From Aquincola tertiaricarbonis (GTDB lineage: Bacteria; Pseudomonadota; Gammaproteobacteria; Burkholderiales; Burkholderiaceae_C): a stretch of DNA of 64,000 nt. Every line of letters starts with the position of its first letter. Within the stretch, counting starts at the first letter, position 1. Shown here piece after piece: positions 35,340-44,406 of this stretch. Under the pieces are notes generated by a model. It was not told where the DNA came from. It was given only the letters and a program-made list of their open reading frames with translations, and searched no databases. The position numbers and the translations under genes are program-made. The DNA lies in assembly GCF_000969605.1 (NCBI RefSeq), contig NZ_JZUE01000003.1, positions 283,029 to 347,028 on the forward strand, given 5' to 3'.

Positions 35340-36019
35340 AGTTCTGGGCAAAAGCGGCCAGCCAGAAGGCCGAGCTGTACATCTACGACGCCATCGGCCA
35401 GGACTACTTCGGCGACGGCATCAGCGCCAAGTCGGTCAACGACGCGCTGAAGGAATTCAAGCCTGGCGTGGCGCTCGACGTGTTCGTCAACAGCCCGGGC
35501 GGCAACGTGTTCGACGGCGTGGCCATCTACAACCAGCTGGTGCGCTGGGGTGGCAAGAAGACGGTGCACATCGATGGCCTGGCCGCCAGCATCGCCAGCG
35601 TCATCGCCATGGCCGGCGACGAGATCCGCATCGCTGAGAACGGCCTGATGATGATCCACAAGGCCTGGGGCATCTGCGCCGGCAACGACGACGACATGCT
35701 GAAGTACGCCGCCTCGCTGAAGAAGGTGAGCGACACCATCGCGACCACCTACGTCAGCCGCACCAAGGGCGACGCCAAGAAGATCGAAGGCTGGATGGCG
35801 GCCGAGACCTGGATGAACGCAGACGAGGCCGTCGAGCGCGGCTTCGCCGACGTGAAGACCGGCAGCAAGGCCGTGAAGGCCGAGTTCGCCATGCTGGCCA
35901 AGTTCACCAACGTGCCCGAGCAGCTGAAGCGCCAGGCACGACTGCCCGCCACGATGTGCGCACGCATGGACATGCGCACCAAGCACCTGACACGCCGGCC
36001 CGCCGGCGCCACCGCGTAA
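35336..36019 (+). CDS. ClpP-type prohead protease
   Basis: 227 residues. ClpP/S14 fold with VFVNSPGGNVFDG, catalytic Ser in GLAASIASVIAMA, and His in LMMIHKAWG. It processes the capsid delta domain and scaffold during head maturation. ATGA coupling to portal. Confidence 0.92.
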   Translation: MKFWAKAASQKAELYIYDAIGQDYFGDGISAKSVNDALKEFKPGVALDVFVNSPGGNVFDGVAIYNQLVRWGGKKTVHIDGLAASIASVIAMAGDEIRIAENGLMMIHKAWGICAGNDDDMLKYAASLKKVSDTIATTYVSRTKGDAKKIEGWMAAETWMNADEAVERGFADVKTGSKAVKAEFAMLAKFTNVPEQLKRQARLPATMCARMDMRTKHLTRRPAGATA

Positions 36020-36044
36020 CGGCCAGCCGGACGCGCGATTCCCC

Positions 36045-36066
36045 AGCCGCCTTCGGGCGGCTTTTT
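36045..36066 (+). terminator. Terminator-like hairpin between protease and capsid genes
   Basis: AGCCGCC, TTCG loop, GGCGGCT and TTTT. Such partial terminators often tune capsid expression in late operons. Confidence 0.7.
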
Positions 36067-36094
36067 CGTTTCTGAGTCAGTCGAAAGGACCACC

Positions 36095-37570
36095 ATGACT
36101 CGCAAGAACCAACTGGCCGTCTCCGCCATCGCTGTCGCGCTGGCCTTCGGCTTTTCGTCGGCCGCCGCCATCGTGTGCGCCGACACCGTCACCATCGAAT
36201 CGCTGCAGGACCGCCTGCTCGAACTGAAGGACCAGGCCAACAACATCCAGTCCCGGGCCGACGCGGAGGCGCGCGACCTCACCGAGGACGAGCAGCGCGA
36301 GGTCGAAGGCATCTTCGCCCAGTTCGAGGCGACCGAAGCCGACATCGAGCGCCGCCAGCGCCTGGACCAGATCAACAACAAGATGGCGACCCCGCAGCCG
36401 CGGCGCACGACGCCCGAACCGCTGGCCACCGACGAAGGCGAGGGCGCCGGCAACCAGCCGGCCGCGCGCCAGCGCCAGGCCAGCACGCCGGCGCGCGTGT
36501 TTGCCACGCCGCGGCAGACCGATACCGGCAAGTGGGGCTTCCGCAGCTTCGCCGAGTTCACCAACGCCGTGCTCAAGAGCTCTGGCAAGGGCGCGCAGCT
36601 GGACCCGCGGCTGGTGGCCAACGCCGCGCCCACCAGCTACGGCTCGGAGGGCGTCGGTGCCGACGGCGGCTTCGCGGTGCCGCCCGACTTCCGCACCACC
36701 ATCATGACGAAGGTGATGGGCGAGGACTCGCTGCTGACCCTGGCCGACCAGCAGGTCAGCTCGGGCAACAGCATCACCTTCCCGGCCGACGAGACCACGC
36801 CGTGGCAGACCTCCGGTGGCATCCAGGCCTACTGGGAATCCGAGGGCGGCCTGAAGCAGCAGTCGAAGCCTGCGCTGGTCGAAAAGACCGTGAAGCTGAA
36901 CAAGATCATCGCGCTCGTGCCGATGACCGACGAGCTGCTCGAAGACGCGCCGGCCATGGCCAGCTACGTCAACCGCAAGGCGCCGGAGAAGATCAACTTC
37001 AAGATCAACGACGCCATCATCAACGGCACCGGCGTGGGCATGCCCCTGGGCATCCTGAAGTCGCCGGGCACCGTGGTGGTGGCGAAGGAATCCGGCCAGG
37101 CCGCCGACAGCGTGGTCTACCAGAACATCACCAAGCTCTGGAGCTCGCTGACCCCTTCGGCCCGCCGCAACGCGCGTTGGCTGATGAACGCGGACGTCGA
37201 GCAGCAGCTGATGAACATGCAGTTCCCGGGCACCGGCACCGCCGTGCCGGCGTACATGCCGCCGGGCGGCCTGTCGGCTGCACCGTACGGCACGCTGCTG
37301 GGCCGGCCGATCTTCTACAGCGAGGCCATGCCGGCGCTGGGAGACCAGGGCGACATCGTGTTCGGTGACCTGACGAACTACTTGGCCGGCGTGAAGACGG
37401 GCGGCATCAAGAACGACGTGTCGATCCACCTGTGGTTCGACTACGACTTGACCGCCTTCCGCTTCGTACTGCGTGTCGGCGGCCAGCCGTGGTGGAACGC
37501 GCCGATCGAAGGCGCGCAGCCGGGTTCCAGCGCCCGCGGCTTCTTCGCCACCCTCGGCCCGCGTGCCTGA
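36095..37570 (+). CDS. Major capsid protein, HK97 fold, with signal-like N-terminus
   Basis: 491 residues, AAAGGA upstream. The first 31 residues (MTRKNQLAVSAIAVALAFGF...) form a basic start plus hydrophobic helix like a signal peptide. Next is a coiled-coil delta domain to about residue 95 (LQDRLLELKDQANNIQSRA), then a linker and the HK97 core from about 135: GADGGFAVPPDFRTTIM, ITFPADETTPWQTSGG, INDAIINGTGVGMPLGIL, VFGDLTNYLAGV. The hydrophobic start is unusual for a capsid protein and would normally be removed with the delta domain by the ClpP-type protease. Confidence 0.92.
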   Translation: MTRKNQLAVSAIAVALAFGFSSAAAIVCADTVTIESLQDRLLELKDQANNIQSRADAEARDLTEDEQREVEGIFAQFEATEADIERRQRLDQINNKMATPQPRRTTPEPLATDEGEGAGNQPAARQRQASTPARVFATPRQTDTGKWGFRSFAEFTNAVLKSSGKGAQLDPRLVANAAPTSYGSEGVGADGGFAVPPDFRTTIMTKVMGEDSLLTLADQQVSSGNSITFPADETTPWQTSGGIQAYWESEGGLKQQSKPALVEKTVKLNKIIALVPMTDELLEDAPAMASYVNRKAPEKINFKINDAIINGTGVGMPLGILKSPGTVVVAKESGQAADSVVYQNITKLWSSLTPSARRNARWLMNADVEQQLMNMQFPGTGTAVPAYMPPGGLSAAPYGTLLGRPIFYSEAMPALGDQGDIVFGDLTNYLAGVKTGGIKNDVSIHLWFDYDLTAFRFVLRVGGQPWWNAPIEGAQPGSSARGFFATLGPRA

Positions 37571-37586
37571 TCGCTGACGGCTACCT

Positions 37587-37607
37587 GCAGGGGCCGGCGG
37601 CCCCTGC
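37587..37607 (+). other. 9-bp hairpin after the capsid gene
   Basis: A perfect inverted repeat GCAGGGGCC / GGCCCCTGC with a 3-base loop and no T-run. Possible mRNA stabiliser or processing site between capsid and the next gene. Confidence 0.5.
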
Positions 37608-37640
37608 GTCCCCTCTCCGGTAACGCAAGGAATCACCACC

Positions 37641-38084
37641 ATGTCCAGCACCACCTCCCTGCCCAGCGAGCGCATGGCGATCGCGGGCGTCATCTCGCCC
37701 GGCTCGCTCAACGTGGGCGCCAACAACAGCAACTGGATCGACCTGGCGCTGTATACGCAGCTGCTGGGCGTCATCGCCACCGGTGTGCTCGGCACCGGCG
37801 CCACCGTCGATGCGAAGTGGCAGCTCGCCGACGACGCGGCCGGCGCCAACACGGTCGACTCGACCCAGAACACGCTGACGCAGATCCTGAAGGCCAGCGG
37901 CGACAACAAGCAGGCGCTGATGAACTTCGACATCGGCCGCAGCAAGCCCTTCACGAAGCGCTTCGCGCGCCTGGTGCTGACCGTGGGCGGCGCGGCCTCG
38001 GCGGCCTCGGCCACGATCCTCGGCGTGCCGCGCCACCAGCCGGCCACCGACTTCGACCTCGCGTCGGTCGTGCAGATCGTCTGA
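37641..38084 (+). CDS. Putative head decoration/structural protein
   Basis: 147 residues, beta-rich, begins SSTTSLPSERMAIAGVISPGS. It contains QILKASGDNKQALMNFDIGRSK and a glycine/alanine rich strand region. Position right after the capsid gene is typical of decoration or head-vertex proteins. Family not recognised. Confidence 0.6.
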   Translation: MSSTTSLPSERMAIAGVISPGSLNVGANNSNWIDLALYTQLLGVIATGVLGTGATVDAKWQLADDAAGANTVDSTQNTLTQILKASGDNKQALMNFDIGRSKPFTKRFARLVLTVGGAASAASATILGVPRHQPATDFDLASVVQIV

Positions 38085-38110
38085 ACGGCGAGCGCGCCAC
38101 GACCTGATCC

Positions 38111-38134
38111 ACGGGGCCTGCGGGCCCCGTTCTT
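38111..38134 (+). terminator. Terminator-like hairpin in the head operon
   Basis: A perfect stem ACGGGGCC / GGCCCCGT with loop TGCG followed by TCTTC. Weak T-run; probably attenuates downstream expression. Confidence 0.55.
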
Positions 38135-38155
38135 CATCCCGCACAAGGAACCGCG

Positions 38156-38548
38156 ATGACCACGAAGACGATCACCATGAAGTCCGACGAGACCGGTGCG
38201 GAGGGCGAAGAGCTCCTGGCCGGCGAGACCTACTCGATGGCCGCCGGTTCAGCCGACCACTGGCTGAAGCGAGACAAGGCCACGCTGGTGTCCGACGACA
38301 CCAAGAACCCCACCTCGAAGCGCGTGGCGCCGCCGCGTGCCGAGAAGGTGGACGCCAAGGCCGCGGCCGCCGCGGAAGCCGAAGCGAAGGCGAAGGCTGA
38401 AGCCGATGCCAAGGCGGCGAAGAAGCAGGCCGACGCCGACAAGGCCCGGGCGGCGAACACCGCCGCCGCGGCCGACAAGTCGAAGGCCGCCGTCCAGACG
38501 CCGGCCGACGGTGGAGCCACGGCGGGCAAGCCCACCGAGCAGAAGTAA
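38156..38548 (+). CDS. Small structural protein with Ala/Lys-rich coiled coil
   Basis: 130 residues. The N-terminal 65 residues have a beta pattern (ELLAGETYSMAAGSADHWL), then a long Ala/Lys/Glu repeat (AEAEAKAKAEADAKAAKKQ). Similar small proteins with KxxDE tails occur next to HK97 capsids. Function unknown. Confidence 0.6.
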   Translation: MTTKTITMKSDETGAEGEELLAGETYSMAAGSADHWLKRDKATLVSDDTKNPTSKRVAPPRAEKVDAKAAAAAEAEAKAKAEADAKAAKKQADADKARAANTAAAADKSKAAVQTPADGGATAGKPTEQK

Positions 38549-38551
38549 GTC

Positions 38552-39187
38552 GTGAACATCGTCGTCGTCACGCCGCCGGCGGTTGAGCCGGTGACGACGC
38601 AGGAGGCGTTCACGCACCTGCGCGTCGACGCCGACCCCGACGCGATTGAGCAGCACGTCGACTACGCCACGATTCAGGGCTACGTGGCCACGGCGCGCGA
38701 GCAGTGCGAGAAGTACCTGCGCCGTGCCATCGTCCAGCAGACGCTGCGCATGACGCTGAGCGGCTGGGGCAGGGACGCCTGCAGCTGGCGGCCCTATTCG
38801 GCGGGCTTCGAGCTGCGCCGGCCGCCGTTCCTGTCGGTGGTTTCGGTCACCTACCGCGACCTGGCCAACGTACAGCAGACCGTCCAGCCGGCCGAGTACT
38901 TCGTCACGGAGGACCTGGTGCCGCGACTGGTGTTCACCACCGGCTTCGCGGCGCCGACTGTCTACCCGCGCGACGACGCCATCGCGGTGACGTATGTCGC
39001 TGGCTACCCGCCGGGTCTGTCGGATCCGCAGGCGCCCGACCTGCGCGCCAACGTGCCGCAAAGCATCAAGTCGGCGGTGCTCCTGGGCGCCGAGCTGCTC
39101 TACGACAAGCACGCGCCTGACGAACGCGCTTCGCTCGAGCGGGCCCAGACCGCGCTGCTCTCGCCCTTCCGCATCACCACCATCTGA
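38552..39187 (+). CDS. Head-tail connector protein (gp6-like)
   Basis: 211 residues with a GTG start. PPAVEPVTTQEAFTHLRVD at the N-terminus and IKSAVLLGAELLYDKHAPDE at the C-terminus match the HK97 gp6 / DUF3199 connectors that extend the portal. In between is a beta-rich insertion with FELRRPPFLSVVSVTYRD. Confidence 0.85.
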   Translation: MNIVVVTPPAVEPVTTQEAFTHLRVDADPDAIEQHVDYATIQGYVATAREQCEKYLRRAIVQQTLRMTLSGWGRDACSWRPYSAGFELRRPPFLSVVSVTYRDLANVQQTVQPAEYFVTEDLVPRLVFTTGFAAPTVYPRDDAIAVTYVAGYPPGLSDPQAPDLRANVPQSIKSAVLLGAELLYDKHAPDERASLERAQTALLSPFRITTI

Positions 39188-39195
39188 GGGCCGAC

Positions 39196-40899
39196 ATGCC
39201 ACAACTTCTCACCGCCGGCGCGTCGGTCAGCTTGCTGCTGCCGACCGGCGCCACGCTGAACCTCACGGGAACCGGCCTGGCCCACTTCAAGGAACCGGGC
39301 GAAGGGAAGGGCGAGCGCGAGTTCGTGCTGACCAGCGGCGCACAGTCCTTCGGGCCGTTCACCGCCGACGTGCGCTTCGGCCTAGTGGGCCGCGCGCCGG
39401 GGCTGACCTACGACGTCATCTCCAACAGCCCGGCCGGCGCGGCCTCGGGCCTAGTGTTCATCACTGGCGTGTCCGGACTCGGAAATGTTGCCACCGCCAA
39501 CCTGGCCGCCGGCTGGACCGCCACCGGCTGGCAGTGGTACCGGACGGTCAACGGGACCACCACGGCCATCGCCGGCGCCACCAGCGCCAGCTACACCCAG
39601 CAAGCCGCCGACGTGGTGCCGGGCGTGATCATCACGCCGCGCGCCTCCGGCCTGTCGTACGCGCCGGCCGGCCTGGTGGCAGACGGTGTCGTGACGCCGA
39701 CGCAGCTGGCCATCAGCGGCTCGGCCGGTGCCGCGACGGTGGGCACCGCCTACAGCGCTCAGTTCACGGCGTCCGGCGGCACGGCGCCCTACGTCTACAC
39801 GGTGGCGGCCGGCTCGCTGCCAGCCGGCCTGACGCTCAACGCTAGCACCGGCCTGATCAGCGGCACGCCGACCACGGCGCAGACGCTCACCGGCATCGTG
39901 CTGCAGGTTGCAGACGCTGCTGGTGCAACTGCCTCCACCGGCGCCTTCTCGATCGCCGTCGCAGCCGCGGGCGCAGCGCTGGCCATCAGCGGCACGCCGG
40001 CCACCTCGGCCACCGTCGGCACCGCGTACAGCAGCGACTTCAACGCAAGCGGGGGCACCGCCCCGTACAGCTTCAGCCTCGTGGCCGGGACGTTGCCGGC
40101 CGGCCTGACGCTCAACGCCTCGACCGGCACCATCAGCGGCACGCCGACAACGGCCGGTACTGCCTCAGGTCTGCAGGTGCGCGTCACCGACAACGTCGGC
40201 GCCACGGCAACCGCCGCGACGTTCTCAATCAACGTGACGGCTGCCGCGGCGGTGCCGGTGAATACCGGGCTGCCCGTCATCAGCGACACCACGCCCACGG
40301 TTGGCGATGCCCTGACCACCACCAACGGCAGCTGGAACAACTCGCCCACGGGCTATGCGTACCAGTGGAAGCGCGACGGCGCCAACATCGCCGGCGCCAC
40401 GAGCTCGGGCTACACGGTCGTCAACGCCGACCTCGGCGCGGCACTCACCGTCACGGTGACGGCCAGCAATGCCACGGGTTCCGCTTCGGCCACCAGCTCC
40501 GCGACGAGCGCGGTGGTAGCACCGGCGCCCGACAGCCGAGCGCGCTTCGGCGTGGGCTCCGCCACGGCAGGCGTCACGGACCCGGCTGCGCTTTTGGCCG
40601 GCATGACGGCCATGACCGGCAGCTCGAACGGCTCCAAAGTCGGCTCGTTCACGGTGGCGCCAGGCGCTGGACAGTACGGGTGGGCTGCGTTCGAGGCTGG
40701 CGCGTCCAGCGCCGGTGTCACCTTCGCCGACAGCCTCGGTACCGGCGGCTGGGCCGGGGCGTCGTCGTCCGGCAACAACTCTGCCGACGACTTGAGCAGC
40801 CCCAACACCTCCACCGTCACGGCGGTCATCGGTGGCGTCACCTGGCGCTTCTTCCGCCAAAGCTACGCCGCGGCCGGCGGCTCGTTCACCACTTCCTGA
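39196..40899 (+). CDS. Ig-like virion protein with tandem He_PIG-type domains
   Basis: 567 residues. Residues 1-80 are a phage-type structural start (MPQLLTAGASVSLLLPTGA). They are followed by two Ig-like units with GTAYSAQFTASGGTAPYVYT / GTAYSSDFNASGGTAPYSFS and LPAGLTLNASTG-ISGTPTTA in each (He_PIG pattern). A further Ig-like unit with YAYQWKRDGANIAGATS follows, then a C-terminal domain beginning RFGVGSAT. Ig-like folds on phage heads and tails bind surface glycans. It lies between head connectors, so it may decorate the neck. Confidence 0.8.
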   Translation: MPQLLTAGASVSLLLPTGATLNLTGTGLAHFKEPGEGKGEREFVLTSGAQSFGPFTADVRFGLVGRAPGLTYDVISNSPAGAASGLVFITGVSGLGNVATANLAAGWTATGWQWYRTVNGTTTAIAGATSASYTQQAADVVPGVIITPRASGLSYAPAGLVADGVVTPTQLAISGSAGAATVGTAYSAQFTASGGTAPYVYTVAAGSLPAGLTLNASTGLISGTPTTAQTLTGIVLQVADAAGATASTGAFSIAVAAAGAALAISGTPATSATVGTAYSSDFNASGGTAPYSFSLVAGTLPAGLTLNASTGTISGTPTTAGTASGLQVRVTDNVGATATAATFSINVTAAAAVPVNTGLPVISDTTPTVGDALTTTNGSWNNSPTGYAYQWKRDGANIAGATSSGYTVVNADLGAALTVTVTASNATGSASATSSATSAVVAPAPDSRARFGVGSATAGVTDPAALLAGMTAMTGSSNGSKVGSFTVAPGAGQYGWAAFEAGASSAGVTFADSLGTGGWAGASSSGNNSADDLSSPNTSTVTAVIGGVTWRFFRQSYAAAGGSFTTS

Positions 40900-40914
40900 T
40901 CGTCTGGAGCGACC

Positions 40915-43125
40915 ATGCCTCAACTTACTTCGCCGCTCGCCACTCCCGCGGGCATGCCGCTGGTTGCGTCTTCGCAGCTGGGAAAGCTCACCGGAATCCC
41001 TATCCACCTGGCGAACCTGACCGCGCTCAACGCCGCGATCGCGGCTGAGGCCGCGGATCCGATCGGCTGGGCCACCGGCCAGACGTTCACGCTGGGCTCG
41101 GAGCCGGGTGTGGCCCGCACGTGGAACGGCACGCATGCGCGCACCGTGACGCTCGCGCCGGGCCGCGTGGTGACGCTGGCCGCGGGCACGAATGCAGTGC
41201 TCTTTGCCTCCGGCATCCCAGCCAGCGGCACCGGAGCCAACGGCGACGTCTCGGTGGACTGGTCCGCCGGCGTCTACTACTTGAAGGCAGCAGGGGCCTG
41301 GGGCTATGCCGGTTCGCTCGCTGGACTCACGACAGACCAGGCCGACTCTGTGATGGCTCGCGCCGGGCGTGTGGTGGCTGCGCTTGGGGACTCGCGCATC
41401 TTCCAGAACACCTCGATTGCCGGCGGCGGCACCGGCGGCGCCTACAACAACATCCAGGGGATGCTGACCTGGGCCAATGCCCTTGCTGGGCAGCGGATGG
41501 TGTTTCCCGCGGAGCACAACAAGGGCATCGCCGGCCAGACCATGCCGGAGATCCTGGCACGCATGCGAACGGACCTCGACCCGCTGAAGTTCTCGTGGCT
41601 TGTTTTCATGTGCGATCTCAACGACCTGGCCGACGACCGGTCAGCTTCGGCCATCTGCGCCGACTACGAGAAAGTCTATGCCTATGCGCGCGAGCGCGGC
41701 GCACAGGTCATTCACATTGCGCCGTACGCCCCCTACGTGGCGCTCAATGCCACCCGTTCGCAGAACCTGCTCCAGGTCCGCGACTACATCCTGCGCGTGC
41801 CCCAGCGGCTGTCGCACGTTCACACCGTCGATGCAATGAGCCTGATCGGCGATCCGACGTCCAACCCGCCGATCAGCTTCCAGAAGTGGATCATGGACTC
41901 GGGCAGCGGCGGCAGCGGCTTCCACCAGGGCGGTGGTGGCTCGCAGCTCATCGGCGAGGAGATCGCCAACATCTGGATGCGCTACGTGCCGGCGATCCCC
42001 ACGCTCATCTCGTCAGCGGCGGACACCTATGCGGTTTCTTCCACCACGGCGCGACCGAACCTGTGGGACAACCCGCTGTTCCTCGGCCAAGGCGGGACCG
42101 CTGGCGCGGGCGTGATCGCTCCTGCCGCCTGGGCGACCGGTGTTGCAGTGGTCGCTGGCGACATGCGGACCAACGGTGGCAACACCTACCAGGCCACCAC
42201 CTCCGGCACCACCGGCGCGACCGCCCCCGTGCACGGCAGCGGCTCCGCCTCGGACGGCACCGTCACCTGGCTGTTTCTCGGGGCCGGCACGATCCGCGTG
42301 AAGGCGCACGTCGCCGGCACGACCTTCGCTGCGGGTTCGCTCATCATCGCCAACGGCAACGCCTACGCCACCGCGCTCGGCGGTGTGACGGGCGCCACGG
42401 CGCCATCGCACACCTCGGGCGACGCTTCCGACGGCACGGTCGTGTGGACGTTCGTTGGCAGCGGCGCGCTGTCTGGGGTCGCAGACCTGCTGACTGTGCA
42501 ACGCAACCAGGGGACGGGCACGGGCTACGTCTGCACGGCCGATCGGTCGGACGGTGTTGGTCGCAAGCAGGTGCTGGCGTGGACAGGGGGCAGCTCGACA
42601 GACGTTTGGCAGCTCGGCGCGACGAACTCGGTTGCCGGCCGCGTGCTGAACGGTCAGACCTTGCAGGCCGAGGGCGAGGTGGAGCTGATCAACTGCTCGG
42701 GCTTGAACGCCCCAACGCTGCGTGTGCTGACCACCACCAACGGCGAGCAGATCCAATCGCGCGACTTCAGTGCTTCCACCACGCTGCACGACGGCATTGC
42801 CAAAAACGCCAAGCTGCGGCTGAAGACGCCGGAGGTCACTCTGCCCTCCCTCGCATCGGAGCCGGTGTGGACCGCCGGTGAAGTGGTCGCTGCCGGCGCG
42901 GTGCGCCGCAACGGCGGCCGCGCGTATTCCACGGCGGCTGGCGGCACGTGCGGAGCGACGCCGCCCACGCATGCGACCGGTACGGTGTCGGATGGCGGCG
43001 TGCTGTGGGTCTACACGGTCAGCAGCTGCGCATGGCAGTTCCTGCCGACGGCCGGCGCCGCGAACTCGCGCGCCTGCCTGACCATCGGCCGCACGTCCTT
43101 CCGCCGCATCGCGTCGCCTGCGTGA
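40915..43125 (+). CDS. Virion SGNH esterase with three C-terminal repeats
   Basis: 736 residues. SGNH/GDSL catalytic elements are AALGDSRIF (Ser160), GIAGQTMPEIL, MCDLNDLAD (Asn237) and GSGFHQGGG (His338); the Asp three residues before the His is replaced by Ser. Residues about 430-735 hold three modules ending GAT-x-P-x-H-x-x-G-x-x-SDG-x-V-x-W, which resemble small carbohydrate-binding units. Likely removes acetyl or other esters from surface polysaccharide during adsorption. The insertion point between connector genes is unusual for a tailspike. Confidence 0.78.
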   Translation: MPQLTSPLATPAGMPLVASSQLGKLTGIPIHLANLTALNAAIAAEAADPIGWATGQTFTLGSEPGVARTWNGTHARTVTLAPGRVVTLAAGTNAVLFASGIPASGTGANGDVSVDWSAGVYYLKAAGAWGYAGSLAGLTTDQADSVMARAGRVVAALGDSRIFQNTSIAGGGTGGAYNNIQGMLTWANALAGQRMVFPAEHNKGIAGQTMPEILARMRTDLDPLKFSWLVFMCDLNDLADDRSASAICADYEKVYAYARERGAQVIHIAPYAPYVALNATRSQNLLQVRDYILRVPQRLSHVHTVDAMSLIGDPTSNPPISFQKWIMDSGSGGSGFHQGGGGSQLIGEEIANIWMRYVPAIPTLISSAADTYAVSSTTARPNLWDNPLFLGQGGTAGAGVIAPAAWATGVAVVAGDMRTNGGNTYQATTSGTTGATAPVHGSGSASDGTVTWLFLGAGTIRVKAHVAGTTFAAGSLIIANGNAYATALGGVTGATAPSHTSGDASDGTVVWTFVGSGALSGVADLLTVQRNQGTGTGYVCTADRSDGVGRKQVLAWTGGSSTDVWQLGATNSVAGRVLNGQTLQAEGEVELINCSGLNAPTLRVLTTTNGEQIQSRDFSASTTLHDGIAKNAKLRLKTPEVTLPSLASEPVWTAGEVVAAGAVRRNGGRAYSTAAGGTCGATPPTHATGTVSDGGVLWVYTVSSCAWQFLPTAGAANSRACLTIGRTSFRRIASPA

Positions 43126-43454
43126 AGCCGCTTTACACCGCCCGCGATCTGGACCGCCAGATCGTGCTCCAGCGCCGTGAGGTGGTGCGCACGGCCGGCG
43201 GTCGCGAGACGGTCACATGGCCGGAGCGCTGCACCGTTCGGGCCGCCCGGCGCGACGTCAGCGGCCGCGAGCAGGCCCAGGCCGGCCAGGTGGTGCCCGA
43301 AGCGATCACTCGCTGGGTGGTCCGCTTCCGCGAGGACATCGTGGTGGCCGACCGCGTGCTGTACCGCGGCCAGCAGCACGACGTGAAGCACATTGCCGAG
43401 CTGGGCCGGCGTGAGTGGCTGCAGCTGACCACCCACCTGGTGACGGGGCCCTGA
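43122..43454 (+). CDS. Head closure (head-tail joining) protein
   Basis: 110 residues, GTG start. Start LYTARDLDRQIVLQRREVVR and WVVRFREDIVVADRVLYRGQQHDVKHIAE are the standard phage head-tail adaptor pattern (SPP1 gp16/HK97 gp8-like). ATG/GTG spacing with neighbours is tight. Confidence 0.85.
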   Translation: MKPLYTARDLDRQIVLQRREVVRTAGGRETVTWPERCTVRAARRDVSGREQAQAGQVVPEAITRWVVRFREDIVVADRVLYRGQQHDVKHIAELGRREWLQLTTHLVTGP

Positions 43455-43456
43455 CC

Positions 43457-43963
43457 ATGATCGACTTCAACTTCGAGCTCGAGGGCGACCTGTTGGCCAG
43501 CCTGGATCGCCTCGAGGCGGTGGTGGCCGAGAAGGTGGTGCGCAGCGGCGCCGCCGGCATGGCCAGCGCGATCGCCGCCGAGGTGGAGGCCAACGTGGCC
43601 AAGCTCGCCGACGGCGCGCCGGTCGTCGTCAACGGCGAGACGCACGAGCCGGGCACGCTGCAGGGCGCCATCTACTGGGCATTCGACGAGCGCGCGTCCA
43701 GCGAGCTGCGGAAGACGTATGGCGTGAGCTGGAACAAGGCCAAGGCACCGCACGGCCACCTGATCGAGTTCGGCCACTGGCGGGTCAACCGGGTCTACCG
43801 CGACGAGGATGGCCACCTGGTGGCCACGCGGGAGCGCCTCCCCGAGCCGGAGTTCGTGCCGGCCCAGCCGTTCATGCGGCCGGCCCTGGCCGCGCTGCCG
43901 CGCGCGATCCAGGCTGGCATGGAGGCCATGCGCCGGCGCTTCGCCGCGGAGGCGGGCCGGTGA
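43457..43963 (+). CDS. HK97 gp10-like neck protein
   Basis: 168 residues. IDFNFELEGDLLASLDRLE then YGVSWNKAKAPHGHLIEFGHW and PFMRPAL near the C-terminus match the HK97-gp10/tail-component family that bridges head and tail. Confidence 0.85.
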   Translation: MIDFNFELEGDLLASLDRLEAVVAEKVVRSGAAGMASAIAAEVEANVAKLADGAPVVVNGETHEPGTLQGAIYWAFDERASSELRKTYGVSWNKAKAPHGHLIEFGHWRVNRVYRDEDGHLVATRERLPEPEFVPAQPFMRPALAALPRAIQAGMEAMRRRFAAEAGR

Positions 43964-44319
43964 GCATCGAGGACACCATCAGCCAGGCGCTTGATCCGCT
44001 GGTCGACCAGCGCGTCTACCGGGACAACGCGCGCTTCAGCACGCCGCGGCCGTACATCACCTTCCAGCAGGTGGGCGGCGAGCCGATCGACTACATGGCT
44101 GGCGCCGTACCGGATCTCGACAACGGCCGCTTCCAGATCAACGTGTGGGCCGACGACCGCGACACCGCGGCCGCGATCGGCCGCGCCGCCCGGGCCGCGC
44201 TGGTCGGCAGCACCGCCATGCGCGCCACAACCGCCAGCGGCATGGTGGCCACATGGCTCGACGGCACGGGGCTGTTCGGCACGCGGCAGGACTTCAGCAT
44301 CTGGTTCCCGCCGGCATAG
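43960..44319 (+). CDS. DUF3168 tail terminator/completion protein
   Basis: 119 residues. RVYRDNARFSTPRPYITFQQVGG and RFQINVWADDRDTAAAIGRAA match DUF3168, the tail-completion family (lambda U-like). ATGA coupling upstream, terminator-like hairpin downstream. Confidence 0.85.
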   Translation: MSIEDTISQALDPLVDQRVYRDNARFSTPRPYITFQQVGGEPIDYMAGAVPDLDNGRFQINVWADDRDTAAAIGRAARAALVGSTAMRATTASGMVATWLDGTGLFGTRQDFSIWFPPA

Positions 44320-44339
44320 AGCCGGCACCGCTTCCCCCC

Positions 44340-44361
44340 AGCCCGCTTCGGCGGGTTTTTT
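44340..44361 (+). terminator. Intrinsic terminator before the tail-tube gene
   Basis: CCCGC, TTCG loop, GCGGG, then six T. A second small inverted repeat GCCGGC...GCCGGC precedes it (44311-44327). Confidence 0.75.
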
Positions 44362-44406
44362 CGTTCTTCTCCGGGCGCTGCCCGACTTCCACCTGAAAGG
44401 GCGACC

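Noticed and set aside
39700..40250. DNA-level tandem repeat or CRISPR-like array
   Set aside because: The repeats are diverged and encode Ig-like protein units; spacing and coding context exclude a CRISPR.
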